NCBI RefSeq assembly: GCF_017349295.1
Contig: NZ_JAFMPK010000047.1
Coordinates: 605,469 to 669,468 of the forward strand
Reading direction: 5' to 3'
DNA: 64,000 bases
Origin: Myceligenerans salitolerans
Lineage (GTDB): Bacteria; Actinomycetota; Actinomycetes; Actinomycetales; Cellulomonadaceae
In this document: one piece after another, positions 44,809 to 52,969 of the stretch
How the letters are laid out: each line of letters opens with the position of its first letter
How positions within the stretch are numbered: the first letter of the stretch is position 1
Notes under the pieces: generated by a model
What the model saw: the letters and a program-made list of their open reading frames with translations, nothing else
Database searches by the model: none
What the model was told of the DNA's origin: nothing
Translations under genes and position numbers: made by a program

Positions 44809-44935
44809 GCGGGAGGTGGGGCGTCGAGGTGGGAATGTCGAGGTGGGGTTTCGAGGGGTGTTGGAGTGCGGGTGTTGGGGTGTTGGGGTGTGGGGTGGAG
44901 GTGCGGGTGGGGTGTTGCGGCGGTGTGGTCGCGTG
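44809..44935 (+). other. G-rich tract with G-quadruplex potential
   Basis: The plus strand is strongly G-rich with repeated GGGTGTTGGGGTGTTGGGG-type runs (around 44870-44895) and very few C. It follows repeat copy B. A similar tract follows copy C (45446-45540) and, on the opposite strand, copy A. No protein-like frame is present. Confidence 0.6.
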
Positions 44936-44991
44936 GGCTTCTTGACAGGCGGGGTTGTGATGTAGATCCGGTCGGCGATGCGCTCGTTCGA

Positions 44992-45022
44992 TTGGACCTT
45001 TGGCCGGTGCGTCCCGTAATCT
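44992..45022 (+). promoter_or_regulatory. Promoter of the Gly-Cys-Val(GAC) array
   Basis: TTGGAC at 44992-44997 and TAATCT at 45017-45022 are 19 bases apart, 38 bases before tRNA-Gly. A second TTGACA at 44942-44947 has a poorer -10 partner. Confidence 0.45.
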
Positions 45023-45060
45023 TCTGGAGCGCCGGTTCGCGAGGAGCGATCCGGAATCGT

Positions 45061-45133
45061 GCGGACGTAGCTCAGTTGGTAGAGCATCACCTTGCCATGG
45101 TGAGGGTCGCGAGTTCGAATCTCGTCGTCCGCT
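45061..45133 (+). tRNA. tRNA-Gly(GCC), copy C
   Basis: 73 nt, identical to the copy at 42123-42195. First gene of the plus-strand array. Confidence 0.95.
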
Positions 45134-45156
45134 CTGACGTGGGTGAGAACCCTCGC

Positions 45157-45227
45157 GGTGGGTTGGCCGAGAGGCGAGGCAGCGGCCTGCAAAGCCGTAT
45201 ACACGGGTTCGAATCCCGTACCCACCT
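45157..45227 (+). tRNA. tRNA-Cys(GCA), copy C
   Basis: 71 nt, identical to the copy at 42010-42080. Only one base separates it from the next tRNA. Confidence 0.95.
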
Positions 45228-45228
45228 C

Positions 45229-45300
45229 GCGCGATTGGCGCAGCGGTAGCGCGCTTCCCTGACACGGAAGAGGTCACTGGTTCGATCCCAGTATCGCGCA
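45229..45300 (+). tRNA. tRNA-Val(GAC), copy C
   Basis: 72 nt. Acceptor GCGCGAT/ATCGCGC: the second pair is C-G where copy A has A-T, so pairing is kept. The remainder matches copy A. Confidence 0.95.
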
Positions 45301-45311
45301 CGAGACGGATA

Positions 45312-45347
45312 GGCGGAGTGTGCCCAACGGGGTTGGGCACCTCCGCC
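45312..45347 (+). terminator. Terminator of array C, one base shorter
   Basis: Same hairpin as the other two copies (45312-45328 with 45332-45347) but one A is missing in the right arm, leaving a bulge. Confidence 0.8.
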
Positions 45348-45445
45348 TCGTCATTTCTGGTGGGGGCGCAGCCCCCACACCCCGGCCCGGGGGCACGCCC
45401 CCGGAACCCCCCTGGGGCTTCGCCCCTTGCCCCCCGGGGCTGGGG
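45348..45445 (+). repeat. GC-rich hairpin repeat, copy C
   Basis: Nearly identical to copy B; the CCCCCCTGGGG junction matches copy A rather than B. A G-rich tract follows to about 45540, ending in the upstream region of the DUF2277 gene. Confidence 0.85.
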
Positions 45446-45552
45446 TGGGTGCTGGAGGTGGGGGGTTGAGGGGGGCTCGAGGTGGGGGTGTTGCGGTGGG
45501 GTGTTGTTGGGGGGTGCATTCAGGGGTGGTCGGGGCGGCGTACCGTCGGAGC

Positions 45553-45876
45553 ATGTGCCGAAACATCACGACCCTGCGAGGGCTCGAGCCGCCCGCCACC
45601 GACGAGGAGATCACCGCTGCGGCGCTGCAGTTCGTCCGCAAGGTGACCGGGGTGACGAAGGTGTCCGACGCCACGAGAGAACCGGTCGAGCGTGCCACCG
45701 AGGAGATCGCCGCGATCGTCGACCGGCTGCTGGACGAGTTGCCCGCCCGGCGGCGGCCGCCCCAGTCCGTCCCTCCCCTGCGCCGCGCCGAGGTGCAGGC
45801 CCGCATCGCGGAACGGCAGCGTGCCCGCGAGGAGCACGAGCGCCTGCACGAGCTCGGCATCGCCCACCAGCACTGA
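45553..45876 (+). CDS. DUF2277 domain protein
   Basis: 107 aa from the ATG at 45553. MCRNITTLRGLEPPATDEEITAAALQFVRKVTG is the conserved family start, read here as MCRNITTL then EPPATDEEI. The function of DUF2277 is unknown. The C-terminal 40 residues are a charged helix. It lies alone between the tRNA repeat cassette and the convergent TPP-enzyme gene. Confidence 0.9.
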   Translation: MCRNITTLRGLEPPATDEEITAAALQFVRKVTGVTKVSDATREPVERATEEIAAIVDRLLDELPARRRPPQSVPPLRRAEVQARIAERQRAREEHERLHELGIAHQH

Positions 45877-46013
45877 ATCCCCGAGACGCCGGGGCGCACC
45901 GCCGGCGCCCGCCCCCGGGGGTGCGCGATGGCGGCCGCAGCCCGGGTGCCACCTCGTACCAGCCGGACTGCCGGTGGACGACGTGGCCGGGTCGATCTCG
46001 ACCCTGCCGCTCG

Positions 46014-47666
46014 TCAGCTGTTGGCGCGGATGATCTCCTGCTGGTACGGCGCGACCACGCTCCCGGAGACGCGGCAGTCCAGAACCAGGAAGTCGCGCGA
46101 CTCCGCGGGCTGCGCCGCCCAGGAGGCAAGTCGATCGAGATCGGCGAGTTCTCGCACCACGACACCTTCCGCCCCGACCCCCGCCGCCAGCGCGGCGAAG
46201 TCGACCTCCGGGATCAGCATCGGCTCACGCGCGAGCCCCTTGAGCCCGTAGAGATTCACCTCCGCGCCGTAGGCGGCATCGTTCCAGACGACCGCCATGC
46301 CACGACCTCCCGCGACCCGCACCGCGGACTCGAGGTCGGCCAACGCCATCAGTCCCCCGCCGTCCCCCGTGGTCAGCACGACCGTGGCGCCGGGGCGGGC
46401 CAGCGCGGCACCCGGCACGGACGGCCACCCCAGCCCGATCGACTGGAACGCCGTTCCGACCATCATCATGCGGTCGGGTGACGCGACCGGCCAGTACATG
46501 TTCGCCCAGCCGATGAAGTGGCCGCCGTCCGACACCACGACCCGGTCCTCGGGAAGCAGTTCGCCGACACGGGCCGCCACCGACCGAGGATCGAGCCGGC
46601 CGTCCACGGCGACACCGTCGCCCTTGTCGTAGGCACACAGCGACGCGACGTCGACCGACTCCCGCCAGCCGCTCGGCGAGGCACCGAGTCGCACCAGCTC
46701 GTCGACGACTCCCCGCGCGACGACCTCGGCATCACCCCGGACGTAACCGCCGACGTGCGGATGGGTCGCGGTCGCCGCCACATCGACCTGGAAGACGCGC
46801 GTCCCCGGCGCGAAGAGATCGCCGAACCGCATCGTGAACTGGTTCAGCGACGCACCGACGACGACGGCGACATCGGCCTCCCGCACCAGTGCCATCGCGC
46901 CCTCCGCCCCGAAGCCCCCGGTCACGCCCAGATCGAACTCGGACCGGGGGAACAATCCACGGCCGAGTGTCGTCGTCGCCGTCACCGCGCCGGTCAGGTC
47001 CGCGAGCTCACCGAGCGTGGCCCCCGCCCCGGAGATCCACGCACCACGTCCGGCCAGGAGGAACGGACGCTCCGCGGCGGCGAGGGCCGTCGCGATCTCG
47101 CGGACCGCCCCGGCACCGAAGTCTCCGCGCGGCGCCTGCCGGGGCGGCAGCACGGGTTCCGGGATCTCCGGCAGCGGGCCGGCGGCGAGCGCCGCGACGT
47201 CGTACGGGAGGGCGAGCACCGTCGGTACGCGATAGGTGAGAGCGTGCTCGATCGCGATGACCGTGGTGGCGACCGCATCCGTCCGGCCGACCGTGTACGT
47301 GCGGGCGCCCACCGCGGAGGCGAGCGCGATCTGGTCGACGTCCCACGGGCGCGGGCCGGACGTGGGCTCGTCCCCGACGATCAGCACGAGCGGCACCTCG
47401 GCCTGCACCGCCTCGGCCAGCGCGGTGACGGTGTTGGTGAAGCCGGCGCCGTAGGTGGCCGTGGCGGCTGCCAGCCGGCCCGAGGCGCGGTGGTAGGCGT
47501 CGGCGGCGACGACGCCGCCCGCCTCGTGCCGGACGGCGGTGTACGCGACGGACGTCGACCGTTCGAGCGCGTCGAGGAAGTAGGCGTTGCCGTTGCCCAT
47601 CACTCCGAAGACGTGGTCGACGTGCGGGGCGAGAGCGTGGGCGACGTGCGCGGAGACAGAGGGCAT
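46014..47666 (-). CDS. Thiamine-diphosphate-dependent enzyme (acetolactate synthase-like)
   Basis: 550 aa. The three-domain fold is visible: N-terminal PYR domain with the catalytic glutamate region (YTAVRHEAGGVVAADAY), a central domain, and the C-terminal TPP-binding motif from TTGDGGG to VVWNDAAYG. The group includes acetolactate synthase, benzoylformate decarboxylase and phenylpyruvate/indolepyruvate decarboxylases; substrate is not determined. It is downstream of the hpa genes on the same strand, after a 200-bp gap with a candidate GntR site, suggesting it feeds or drains the same aromatic pathway. Confidence 0.8.
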   Translation of the reverse strand: MPSVSAHVAHALAPHVDHVFGVMGNGNAYFLDALERSTSVAYTAVRHEAGGVVAADAYHRASGRLAAATATYGAGFTNTVTALAEAVQAEVPLVLIVGDEPTSGPRPWDVDQIALASAVGARTYTVGRTDAVATTVIAIEHALTYRVPTVLALPYDVAALAAGPLPEIPEPVLPPRQAPRGDFGAGAVREIATALAAAERPFLLAGRGAWISGAGATLGELADLTGAVTATTTLGRGLFPRSEFDLGVTGGFGAEGAMALVREADVAVVVGASLNQFTMRFGDLFAPGTRVFQVDVAATATHPHVGGYVRGDAEVVARGVVDELVRLGASPSGWRESVDVASLCAYDKGDGVAVDGRLDPRSVAARVGELLPEDRVVVSDGGHFIGWANMYWPVASPDRMMMVGTAFQSIGLGWPSVPGAALARPGATVVLTTGDGGGLMALADLESAVRVAGGRGMAVVWNDAAYGAEVNLYGLKGLAREPMLIPEVDFAALAAGVGAEGVVVRELADLDRLASWAAQPAESRDFLVLDCRVSGSVVAPYQQEIIRANS

Positions 47667-47807
47667 GACCGGGCCTTCCAGCCCTCATACGGTGAGGGCG
47701 ACGACGTACGGAGACAGGTGCCGTATGTGTCTCGCACGTGCCTCGCGCACGGCTGCGTGCCCCTTTTTCGAGCACCGGCAGGGTCGTTCGTGCCGGACCC
47801 GGCGATG

Positions 47808-47827
47808 ATATACGAAATAATATTCGT
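47808..47827 (-). promoter_or_regulatory. Candidate GntR operator upstream of the TPP-enzyme gene
   Basis: ATATACGAAAT starts at 47808, with inverted arms ACGAA (47812-47816) and TTCGT (47823-47827). The core ATATACGA-N-AT also occurs in the site at 54488-54507, in front of the first hpa gene. AT-rich in a GC-rich region, 142 bases before the gene. A second inverted pair, CATACGG and CCGTATG, lies nearer the gene (47690-47730). Confidence 0.5.
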
Positions 47828-47867
47828 GGCACCAGCGGCTGTGCGGCCGCGGGAGCGGGCCGGCGCG

Positions 47868-48665
47868 TCAGTCGTGCCCGGTGGCCGACGGCCCCGGGAC
47901 GAACCGCGCGGCCAGTGTCTCGCAGCCGCGGGCGAGCAGCCCGACGTCGGCGCCGACCAGTACGAACGACGCTCCTTCTCTCAGGTAGGCGTCCGCCACC
48001 GCCGGATCGAACGCGTTGACGCCGACGGGCTTGCCGGCGCCCCGGACGGCGTCGAAGGCCGCATGCACCGCGGTGAGCACGTCGGGATGGGTCTGCTCGC
48101 CGAGCAGGCCCATCGACGCCGCGAGGTCGCTCGGTCCGACGAACACCCCGTCGATGCCGTCGACCGAGGCGATCTCCCCGGCCGCTGCGACGGCGTCGGC
48201 GGTCTCGACCTGGACGAACAGCGAGACGTGTGCGTCGGCGTCGGCGAGGTACGCCGTGACGCGGTTCCACCGTGCGGAGCGGCCGAGCGCCGACCCGACG
48301 CCGCGGCGGCCGCGCGGCGGATAGCGGACCGCGGCGACCGCGGCCTCGGCGTCCGCCGCGGAGTTCACCATCGGGACGAGGACGTTCTGCGCTCCCAGGT
48401 CGAGCACCTGCTTGATCGTCACCGCGTCGTTGGCGGGTACGCGTACCACGGGGGTGACGGGGTACGCGGCGACCGCCTGCAGCTGCGCGAGCACCGATTC
48501 CAGGCCGTTCGGCGCGTGTTCCATGTCGACGAGCGTCCAGTCCAGGCCGGACCCCGCGCAGATCTCGGCCACGAGCGGCGAGCCGGAGCACAGCCAGACG
48601 CCTGCGAGGGCTCGGTCCGCGCCGGCGAGCCGGTCGCGAAACGTAGGGTTCAGACGAAGTGGCAT
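47868..48665 (-). CDS. hpaI: HpcH/HpaI-family aldolase
   Basis: 265 aa from the ATG at 48663-48665. Metal-dependent class II aldolase that splits 4-hydroxy-2-oxoheptanedioate into pyruvate and succinic semialdehyde. VDMEHAPNGLE carries the Glu-His pair near the active site; VQVETADAV and DGVFVGPSDLAASMG carry the metal-binding Glu and Asp. It overlaps hpaH by 16 bases. Last gene of the hpa group. Confidence 0.9.
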   Translation of the reverse strand: MPLRLNPTFRDRLAGADRALAGVWLCSGSPLVAEICAGSGLDWTLVDMEHAPNGLESVLAQLQAVAAYPVTPVVRVPANDAVTIKQVLDLGAQNVLVPMVNSAADAEAAVAAVRYPPRGRRGVGSALGRSARWNRVTAYLADADAHVSLFVQVETADAVAAAGEIASVDGIDGVFVGPSDLAASMGLLGEQTHPDVLTAVHAAFDAVRGAGKPVGVNAFDPAVADAYLREGASFVLVGADVGLLARGCETLAARFVPGPSATGHD

Positions 48666-49435
48666 GTGACGGTTCCCATCGGTCCGTAGTCGGCCAGCAC
48701 CTCGTCGCCACGCGAGACCCACAGGGGCCGCGTGAACGAGCCGGCCAGGATGATCTCGCCGGCCTCCAGGCGTGCGCCGTGGTGGTGGAGCTTGTTCGCG
48801 AGCCAGGCGACCCCGCGCGCCGGATGATCGAGCACACCGGCGGCGACGCCGGTCTCCTCGATCACGCCGTTGCGGTACAGCAGCCCCGGGACCCAGCGCA
48901 GGTCGACCTCCTCCGGGTGGCGGCGGGTCCCGCCGAGCACCATGGCGCCGTAGGCGGCGTTGTCGCTGATCGTGTCCACGATCGTGCGCCCCTCCAGCTC
49001 GATGTGCGAGTTGAGGACCTCGAGCGCCGGCACGACCTGGCCGGTCGCCTCCAGGACGTCCGGGAGGGAGCAGTCCGGCCCCTCCAGCGGCGTGGCGAGG
49101 ACGAAGGCGAGCTCGACCTCGATCCGCACGTTCGAGAACAGGTCCACCGGGATCTCGGCGCCGCTGGGGTGGACGGTGTCGTCGAACATGACGCCGTAGT
49201 CCGGTTCGGCGATACCCGTGGCGCGCTGCATCGCCTTGGAGGTGAGACCGATCTTGCGGCCCACGAGCCGTCGCCCGGTCGCGAGCATGCGGTCACGCCA
49301 GACGCCCTGGATCGCGTACGCGTCCTCGACGGTCGCGTCCGGATGGCGAGCGGTGATCCGCGGGATCACGGCGTGCGCCCGGTCTGCCTCGGCGAGTTCC
49401 GCGGCGATGGCGGCGACGACGTCTGGGCTGAGCAT
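48650..49435 (-). CDS. hpaH: 2-oxo-hept-4-ene-1,7-dioate hydratase
   Basis: 261 aa from the ATG at 49433-49435. FAH-superfamily hydratase. VGRKIGLTSKAMQRATGI, EPDYGVMFDD and RIEVELAFVL (metal ligands Glu) match HpaH/MhpD enzymes. IDTISDNAAYG-like VDTISDNAAYGAMVLGG also matches. It acts after decarboxylation and before HpaI. Confidence 0.9.
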   Translation of the reverse strand: MLSPDVVAAIAAELAEADRAHAVIPRITARHPDATVEDAYAIQGVWRDRMLATGRRLVGRKIGLTSKAMQRATGIAEPDYGVMFDDTVHPSGAEIPVDLFSNVRIEVELAFVLATPLEGPDCSLPDVLEATGQVVPALEVLNSHIELEGRTIVDTISDNAAYGAMVLGGTRRHPEEVDLRWVPGLLYRNGVIEETGVAAGVLDHPARGVAWLANKLHHHGARLEAGEIILAGSFTRPLWVSRGDEVLADYGPMGTVTCHFV

Positions 49436-49474
49436 CCTGGTTCCTCTCGGTCCGGTCACGGCGAACGTCCGTGC

Positions 49475-50641
49475 TCAGAGCTGGTGGCCGAGCTTGTACT
49501 CGCCCTGCTCGTGCTCCGGCGGCGGTTCCGAGCCGGCCTCCGGCCGCGTGTACGAGAACCCGTCCGCGCCGATGGTGACCGCCATCTCGGACTCGTCGGT
49601 GCGGGCGACGACGGGTTGCGGGTTGCCGTCCAGATCCAGCACGAGCGAGGCCTCCGTGTACCAGGACGGGACCACCGGGTTGCCCCACCAGTCGCGGCGC
49701 TGGTTGTCGTGCACGTCCCACGTCACCACCGGGTTGTCGGGATCGCCGGTGTAGTAGTCCTGCGTGTAGATCTCGACCCGGTGCCCGTCCGGGTCACGCA
49801 GGTACAGGTAGAACGCGTTGGACACCCCGTGGCGGCCCGGCCCGCGCTCGATGCAGTCCGACCGCCGCAGCGCGCCCAGCTTGTCGCAGATCGCCAGGAT
49901 GTTGTGCTTCTCGTGCGTGGCGAACGCGACGTGGTGCATGCGCGGGCCGTCGCCGCCGGTCATCGCGGTGTCGTGCACCGTCGGCTTGCGGCGCATCCAC
50001 GCGGCGTAGACGACGCCGTCGTCGTCCTGGATGTCCTCCGTGACGCGGAAGCCGAGCGACTGCATGAAGTTCACGGCGCGCGGCACGTCCGGGGTCACCT
50101 GGTTGAAGTGGTCCAGCCGCACCAGTGCGCCCGGGGTGTGCAGGTCGTAGCGCCACGCGAGCCGCTCGACGTGCTCGACGTCGTGGAAGAACTCGTACGG
50201 GAAGCCCAGCGGGTCGATCACCCGCACCGAGTCCCCGACGCCCTTGGTCCACCCCTCGGCCCGCCGCTCGGTCCGGCAGCCGAGCTCGGTGTAGAACGCG
50301 ACGGCCTTGTCGAGGTCCTCCGGCGTCCTGACCCGGTAGCTGAACGCGGCGACGGCGGCCACGGGCCCTTGGCGCAGCACCAGGTTGTGGTGGATGAACT
50401 CCTCCATGGAGCGCAGGTGGACGGTCTGCTCGTCCTCCTCGGTCACCACCAGATCCAGCACGTCGACGTAGAACCGGCGGGAGGCCGCCAGGTCGGTGAC
50501 GACGAGTTCCATGGAGGCGCACCGCACGATGTCCGGCGGCGACGCCCGCGGCGTCGGAACCGGGTTGTCGGCATGGATGGGCGACTCCGGGGAGACGGAG
50601 AAGCCGGAGGAGGTGAGGATGCGGTCGTGGCGGTCGGTCAT
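49475..50641 (-). CDS. hpaD: Homoprotocatechuate 2,3-dioxygenase
   Basis: 388 aa. Extradiol ring-cleavage enzyme of the vicinal-oxygen-chelate type. The metal ligands are His178 (LDHFNQ), His237 (MHHVAF) and Glu290 (HRVEIY); the spacing 59 and 53 matches the structurally known Brevibacterium/Arthrobacter enzymes (155, 214, 267). YYTGDPDNPVVTWDVHDNQRRDWWG is a family-specific tail. It could use Fe or Mn. Confidence 0.93.
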   Translation of the reverse strand: MTDRHDRILTSSGFSVSPESPIHADNPVPTPRASPPDIVRCASMELVVTDLAASRRFYVDVLDLVVTEEDEQTVHLRSMEEFIHHNLVLRQGPVAAVAAFSYRVRTPEDLDKAVAFYTELGCRTERRAEGWTKGVGDSVRVIDPLGFPYEFFHDVEHVERLAWRYDLHTPGALVRLDHFNQVTPDVPRAVNFMQSLGFRVTEDIQDDDGVVYAAWMRRKPTVHDTAMTGGDGPRMHHVAFATHEKHNILAICDKLGALRRSDCIERGPGRHGVSNAFYLYLRDPDGHRVEIYTQDYYTGDPDNPVVTWDVHDNQRRDWWGNPVVPSWYTEASLVLDLDGNPQPVVARTDESEMAVTIGADGFSYTRPEAGSEPPPEHEQGEYKLGHQL

Positions 50642-50713
50642 GTCGGCGTCCTTGCGTGAATGAGTCGTGGGCGGCGTCCGCGGCCCGCGGCGGCACGGAC
50701 CACGGCATCCGGG

Positions 50714-52246
50714 TCAGCGGCCTCCGGCGTCGTCCTTGCCGAAGGTGGGGTTGTGGACCGTGCCGAGCGTGACGTGCACCGCCTGCTGGTCGGTGTAGAA
50801 GTCGATCGAGCGGTAGCCGCCCTCGTGACCGAGGCCGGACGCCTTGACGCCGCCGAACGGGGTGCGCAGGTCGCGCACGTTGTTCGAGTTGAGCCAGACC
50901 ATCCCGGCCTCCACGGCCTGGGAGAAGTTGTGCGCCCGCCCGAGGTCGTTCGTCCACACGTAGGCGGCGAGGCCGTACCTGACGCCGTTGGCGAGTTCCA
51001 GGGCCTCGCTCTCCGTGTCGAACGGCGTGATCGCGACGACGGGACCGAAGATCTCCTCCTGGAAGATCCGCGCCTCGGGCCGCACGTCGGCGAAGACCGT
51101 GGGTGCCACGAAGTTGCCCGACTCGAAGCCCTCGGGACGGCCACCACCGGCGACCAGCCGGCCCTCGGTCCTGCCGATCTCGATGTAGCCCATCACCTTC
51201 GCGAAGTGCTCCGGATGCACCAGCGCGCCGACCTCGGTGGCGGGATCGTGCGGGAACCCGACGCGCACGCGCCGGGCCTGCGCGGCGTAGCGTTCCACGA
51301 ACTCGTCGTAGACCGGTCGCTCGACGAGGATGCGCGACCCGGCGGTGCAGCGCTCACCGTTGAGCGAGAAGACACCGAAGATCGTCGCGTCGATCGCGGC
51401 GTCCAGGTCGGCGTCGGCGAAGACGACGGCGGGAGACTTCCCACCGAGCTCCATCGACAGGCCCTTGAGGTGCGGTGCGGCGTTCGCGAAGATGGTCTGC
51501 CCGGTGCTGCTCTCGCCGGTGAACGAGATCAGCGGCACGCCCGGGTGCCTGACGAGCGCGTCCCCGGCCTCCTCGCCGATTCCGTTGACGAGGTTGAACA
51601 CGCCCCGCGGCAGGCCGGCCTCCTCGAAGATGCCGGCCCACAGGGACGCCGAGAGCGGCGTGAACTCGGCCGGCTTGAGGACGACGGTGTTGCCGGTGGC
51701 GATCGCGGGCGCGAGCTTCCACGACTCCAGCATGAACGGTGTGTTCCAGGGCGTGATCAGGCCGGCGACGCCGATGGGCTTGCGGTTGACGTAGTTGAGC
51801 TGCCGGCCCGGCACCTTGTAGGTGTCGTCCGCCTGGGCGACGACCAGGTCGGCGAAGAACCGGAAGTTCTCGGCCGCGCGGCGCGCCTGGCCCAGCGCCT
51901 GGGTGATCGGCAGCCCGGAGTCGAAGGACTCCAGCTGCGCGAGCCGGGCGTCGCGCGACTCCACGATGTCGGCGATCCGGTGCAGCACCCGTGATCGTTC
52001 ACGAGCCAGCATCCGGGGCCATGGCCCCTCGGTGAACGCGTGCCGGGCAGCGGTGACGGCGGCGTCGACGTCGGCCTGCTTGCCCGCGGCGGCCCGCAAA
52101 TACGTCTCGTTGGTCACGGGGTCCAGCACGTCGAAGGTGGCGCCGTCGGCCGACTCGACGAACGCGCCGTCGACGTAGTGCCGGAGGGTCTCCGGAAGAT
52201 CGGCGGGCACGGGTCGTCGCGTCGCGAGCTCGGCGGCGTCGGTCAT
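50714..52246 (-). CDS. hpaE: 5-carboxymethyl-2-hydroxymuconate semialdehyde dehydrogenase
   Basis: 510 aa NAD-dependent aldehyde dehydrogenase. Catalytic Cys300 in NGERCTAGSR, general base Glu in LSMELGGKSP, and NAD-binding SFTGESSTG. The position between hpaD and the regulator supports HpaE rather than another family member. The ATG is 21 bp after the GntR stop. Confidence 0.9.
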   Translation of the reverse strand: MTDAAELATRRPVPADLPETLRHYVDGAFVESADGATFDVLDPVTNETYLRAAAGKQADVDAAVTAARHAFTEGPWPRMLARERSRVLHRIADIVESRDARLAQLESFDSGLPITQALGQARRAAENFRFFADLVVAQADDTYKVPGRQLNYVNRKPIGVAGLITPWNTPFMLESWKLAPAIATGNTVVLKPAEFTPLSASLWAGIFEEAGLPRGVFNLVNGIGEEAGDALVRHPGVPLISFTGESSTGQTIFANAAPHLKGLSMELGGKSPAVVFADADLDAAIDATIFGVFSLNGERCTAGSRILVERPVYDEFVERYAAQARRVRVGFPHDPATEVGALVHPEHFAKVMGYIEIGRTEGRLVAGGGRPEGFESGNFVAPTVFADVRPEARIFQEEIFGPVVAITPFDTESEALELANGVRYGLAAYVWTNDLGRAHNFSQAVEAGMVWLNSNNVRDLRTPFGGVKASGLGHEGGYRSIDFYTDQQAVHVTLGTVHNPTFGKDDAGGR

Positions 52247-52267
52247 AGGGTTCTCCCTTGGTGCGGA

Positions 52268-52969
52268 TCAGACTGCGGTGAGGCCGAGGGTCTCGTCGGG
52301 GTGCTCGTGGACCAGGTACGCGTCGAGGGTCGCGGAACGGTGGTGGCGGGAGGCCTTCTCGATCTCCGCGGGCGGTGCCCCGGCTTCGACGAGCTGGAGG
52401 AGGTGCTCGTGCTCTCGCACGGACTGGCGCGCCCGGCCGGGGACGAAGCTGAACGTCGACTCGCGCAGGTGCGCGAGCCGGGCCCACTCCGACTCGACGA
52501 GCTCGAGCAGGCGGGCGTTCGGGCACCGGCGATAGAGCGCGGCATGGAACTCCTGGTTGAGCCGGGTGAACGTGCTCGGATCGAAGTCGGACAGCGTCTC
52601 GATCATGCGCTCGTTGGTCTGCCGGGCATGGCGGAGGTCCTCGGCCGTGTGGTGGCCCGCCGCGAGGGCCGTCGCGGCGCTCTCGAGGACCGACAAGGCC
52701 TGCATGCTGGCGCGGTAACGGGTGTCGTCGACCATCGACACCTGCGCGCCCACGTTGCGCTGGAAGGTGACGAGGCCCTCGGCCTCGAGCCGGCGGATCG
52801 CCTCACGCACCGGGACGACGCTCATGCCGAGCTCCTCCGCGATGGTCCGCAGGACGAGCCGGTAGCCGGGCGTGAAGTCCTGTCCCGCGATCCGTTCCTT
52901 GATCCAGTGGTAGGCACGCTGCGACTTGCTCGGACTCGCGGCGGCAACGTTCAGTTCGTCGTCCGCCAT
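52268..52969 (-). CDS. GntR-family regulator of the hpa cluster
   Basis: 233 aa from the ATG at 52967-52969. N-terminal winged helix (AEELGMSVVPVREAIRRLEAEGLV) and a C-terminal all-helical FCD ligand domain (RLNQEFHAALYRRCPN). It is inside the operon, overlapping the upstream fusion gene by 19 bases, so it likely autoregulates the cluster and may sense a pathway acid. Candidate sites are at 54488-54507 and 47808-47827. Confidence 0.88.
   Translation of the reverse strand: MADDELNVAAASPSKSQRAYHWIKERIAGQDFTPGYRLVLRTIAEELGMSVVPVREAIRRLEAEGLVTFQRNVGAQVSMVDDTRYRASMQALSVLESAATALAAGHHTAEDLRHARQTNERMIETLSDFDPSTFTRLNQEFHAALYRRCPNARLLELVESEWARLAHLRESTFSFVPGRARQSVREHEHLLQLVEAGAPPAEIEKASRHHRSATLDAYLVHEHPDETLGLTAV

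Noticed and set aside
44669..45445. Possible insertion sequences or transposon ends around the tRNA arrays
   Set aside because: No transposase-like frame is present; the repeated block is 140 bases of terminator and hairpins.
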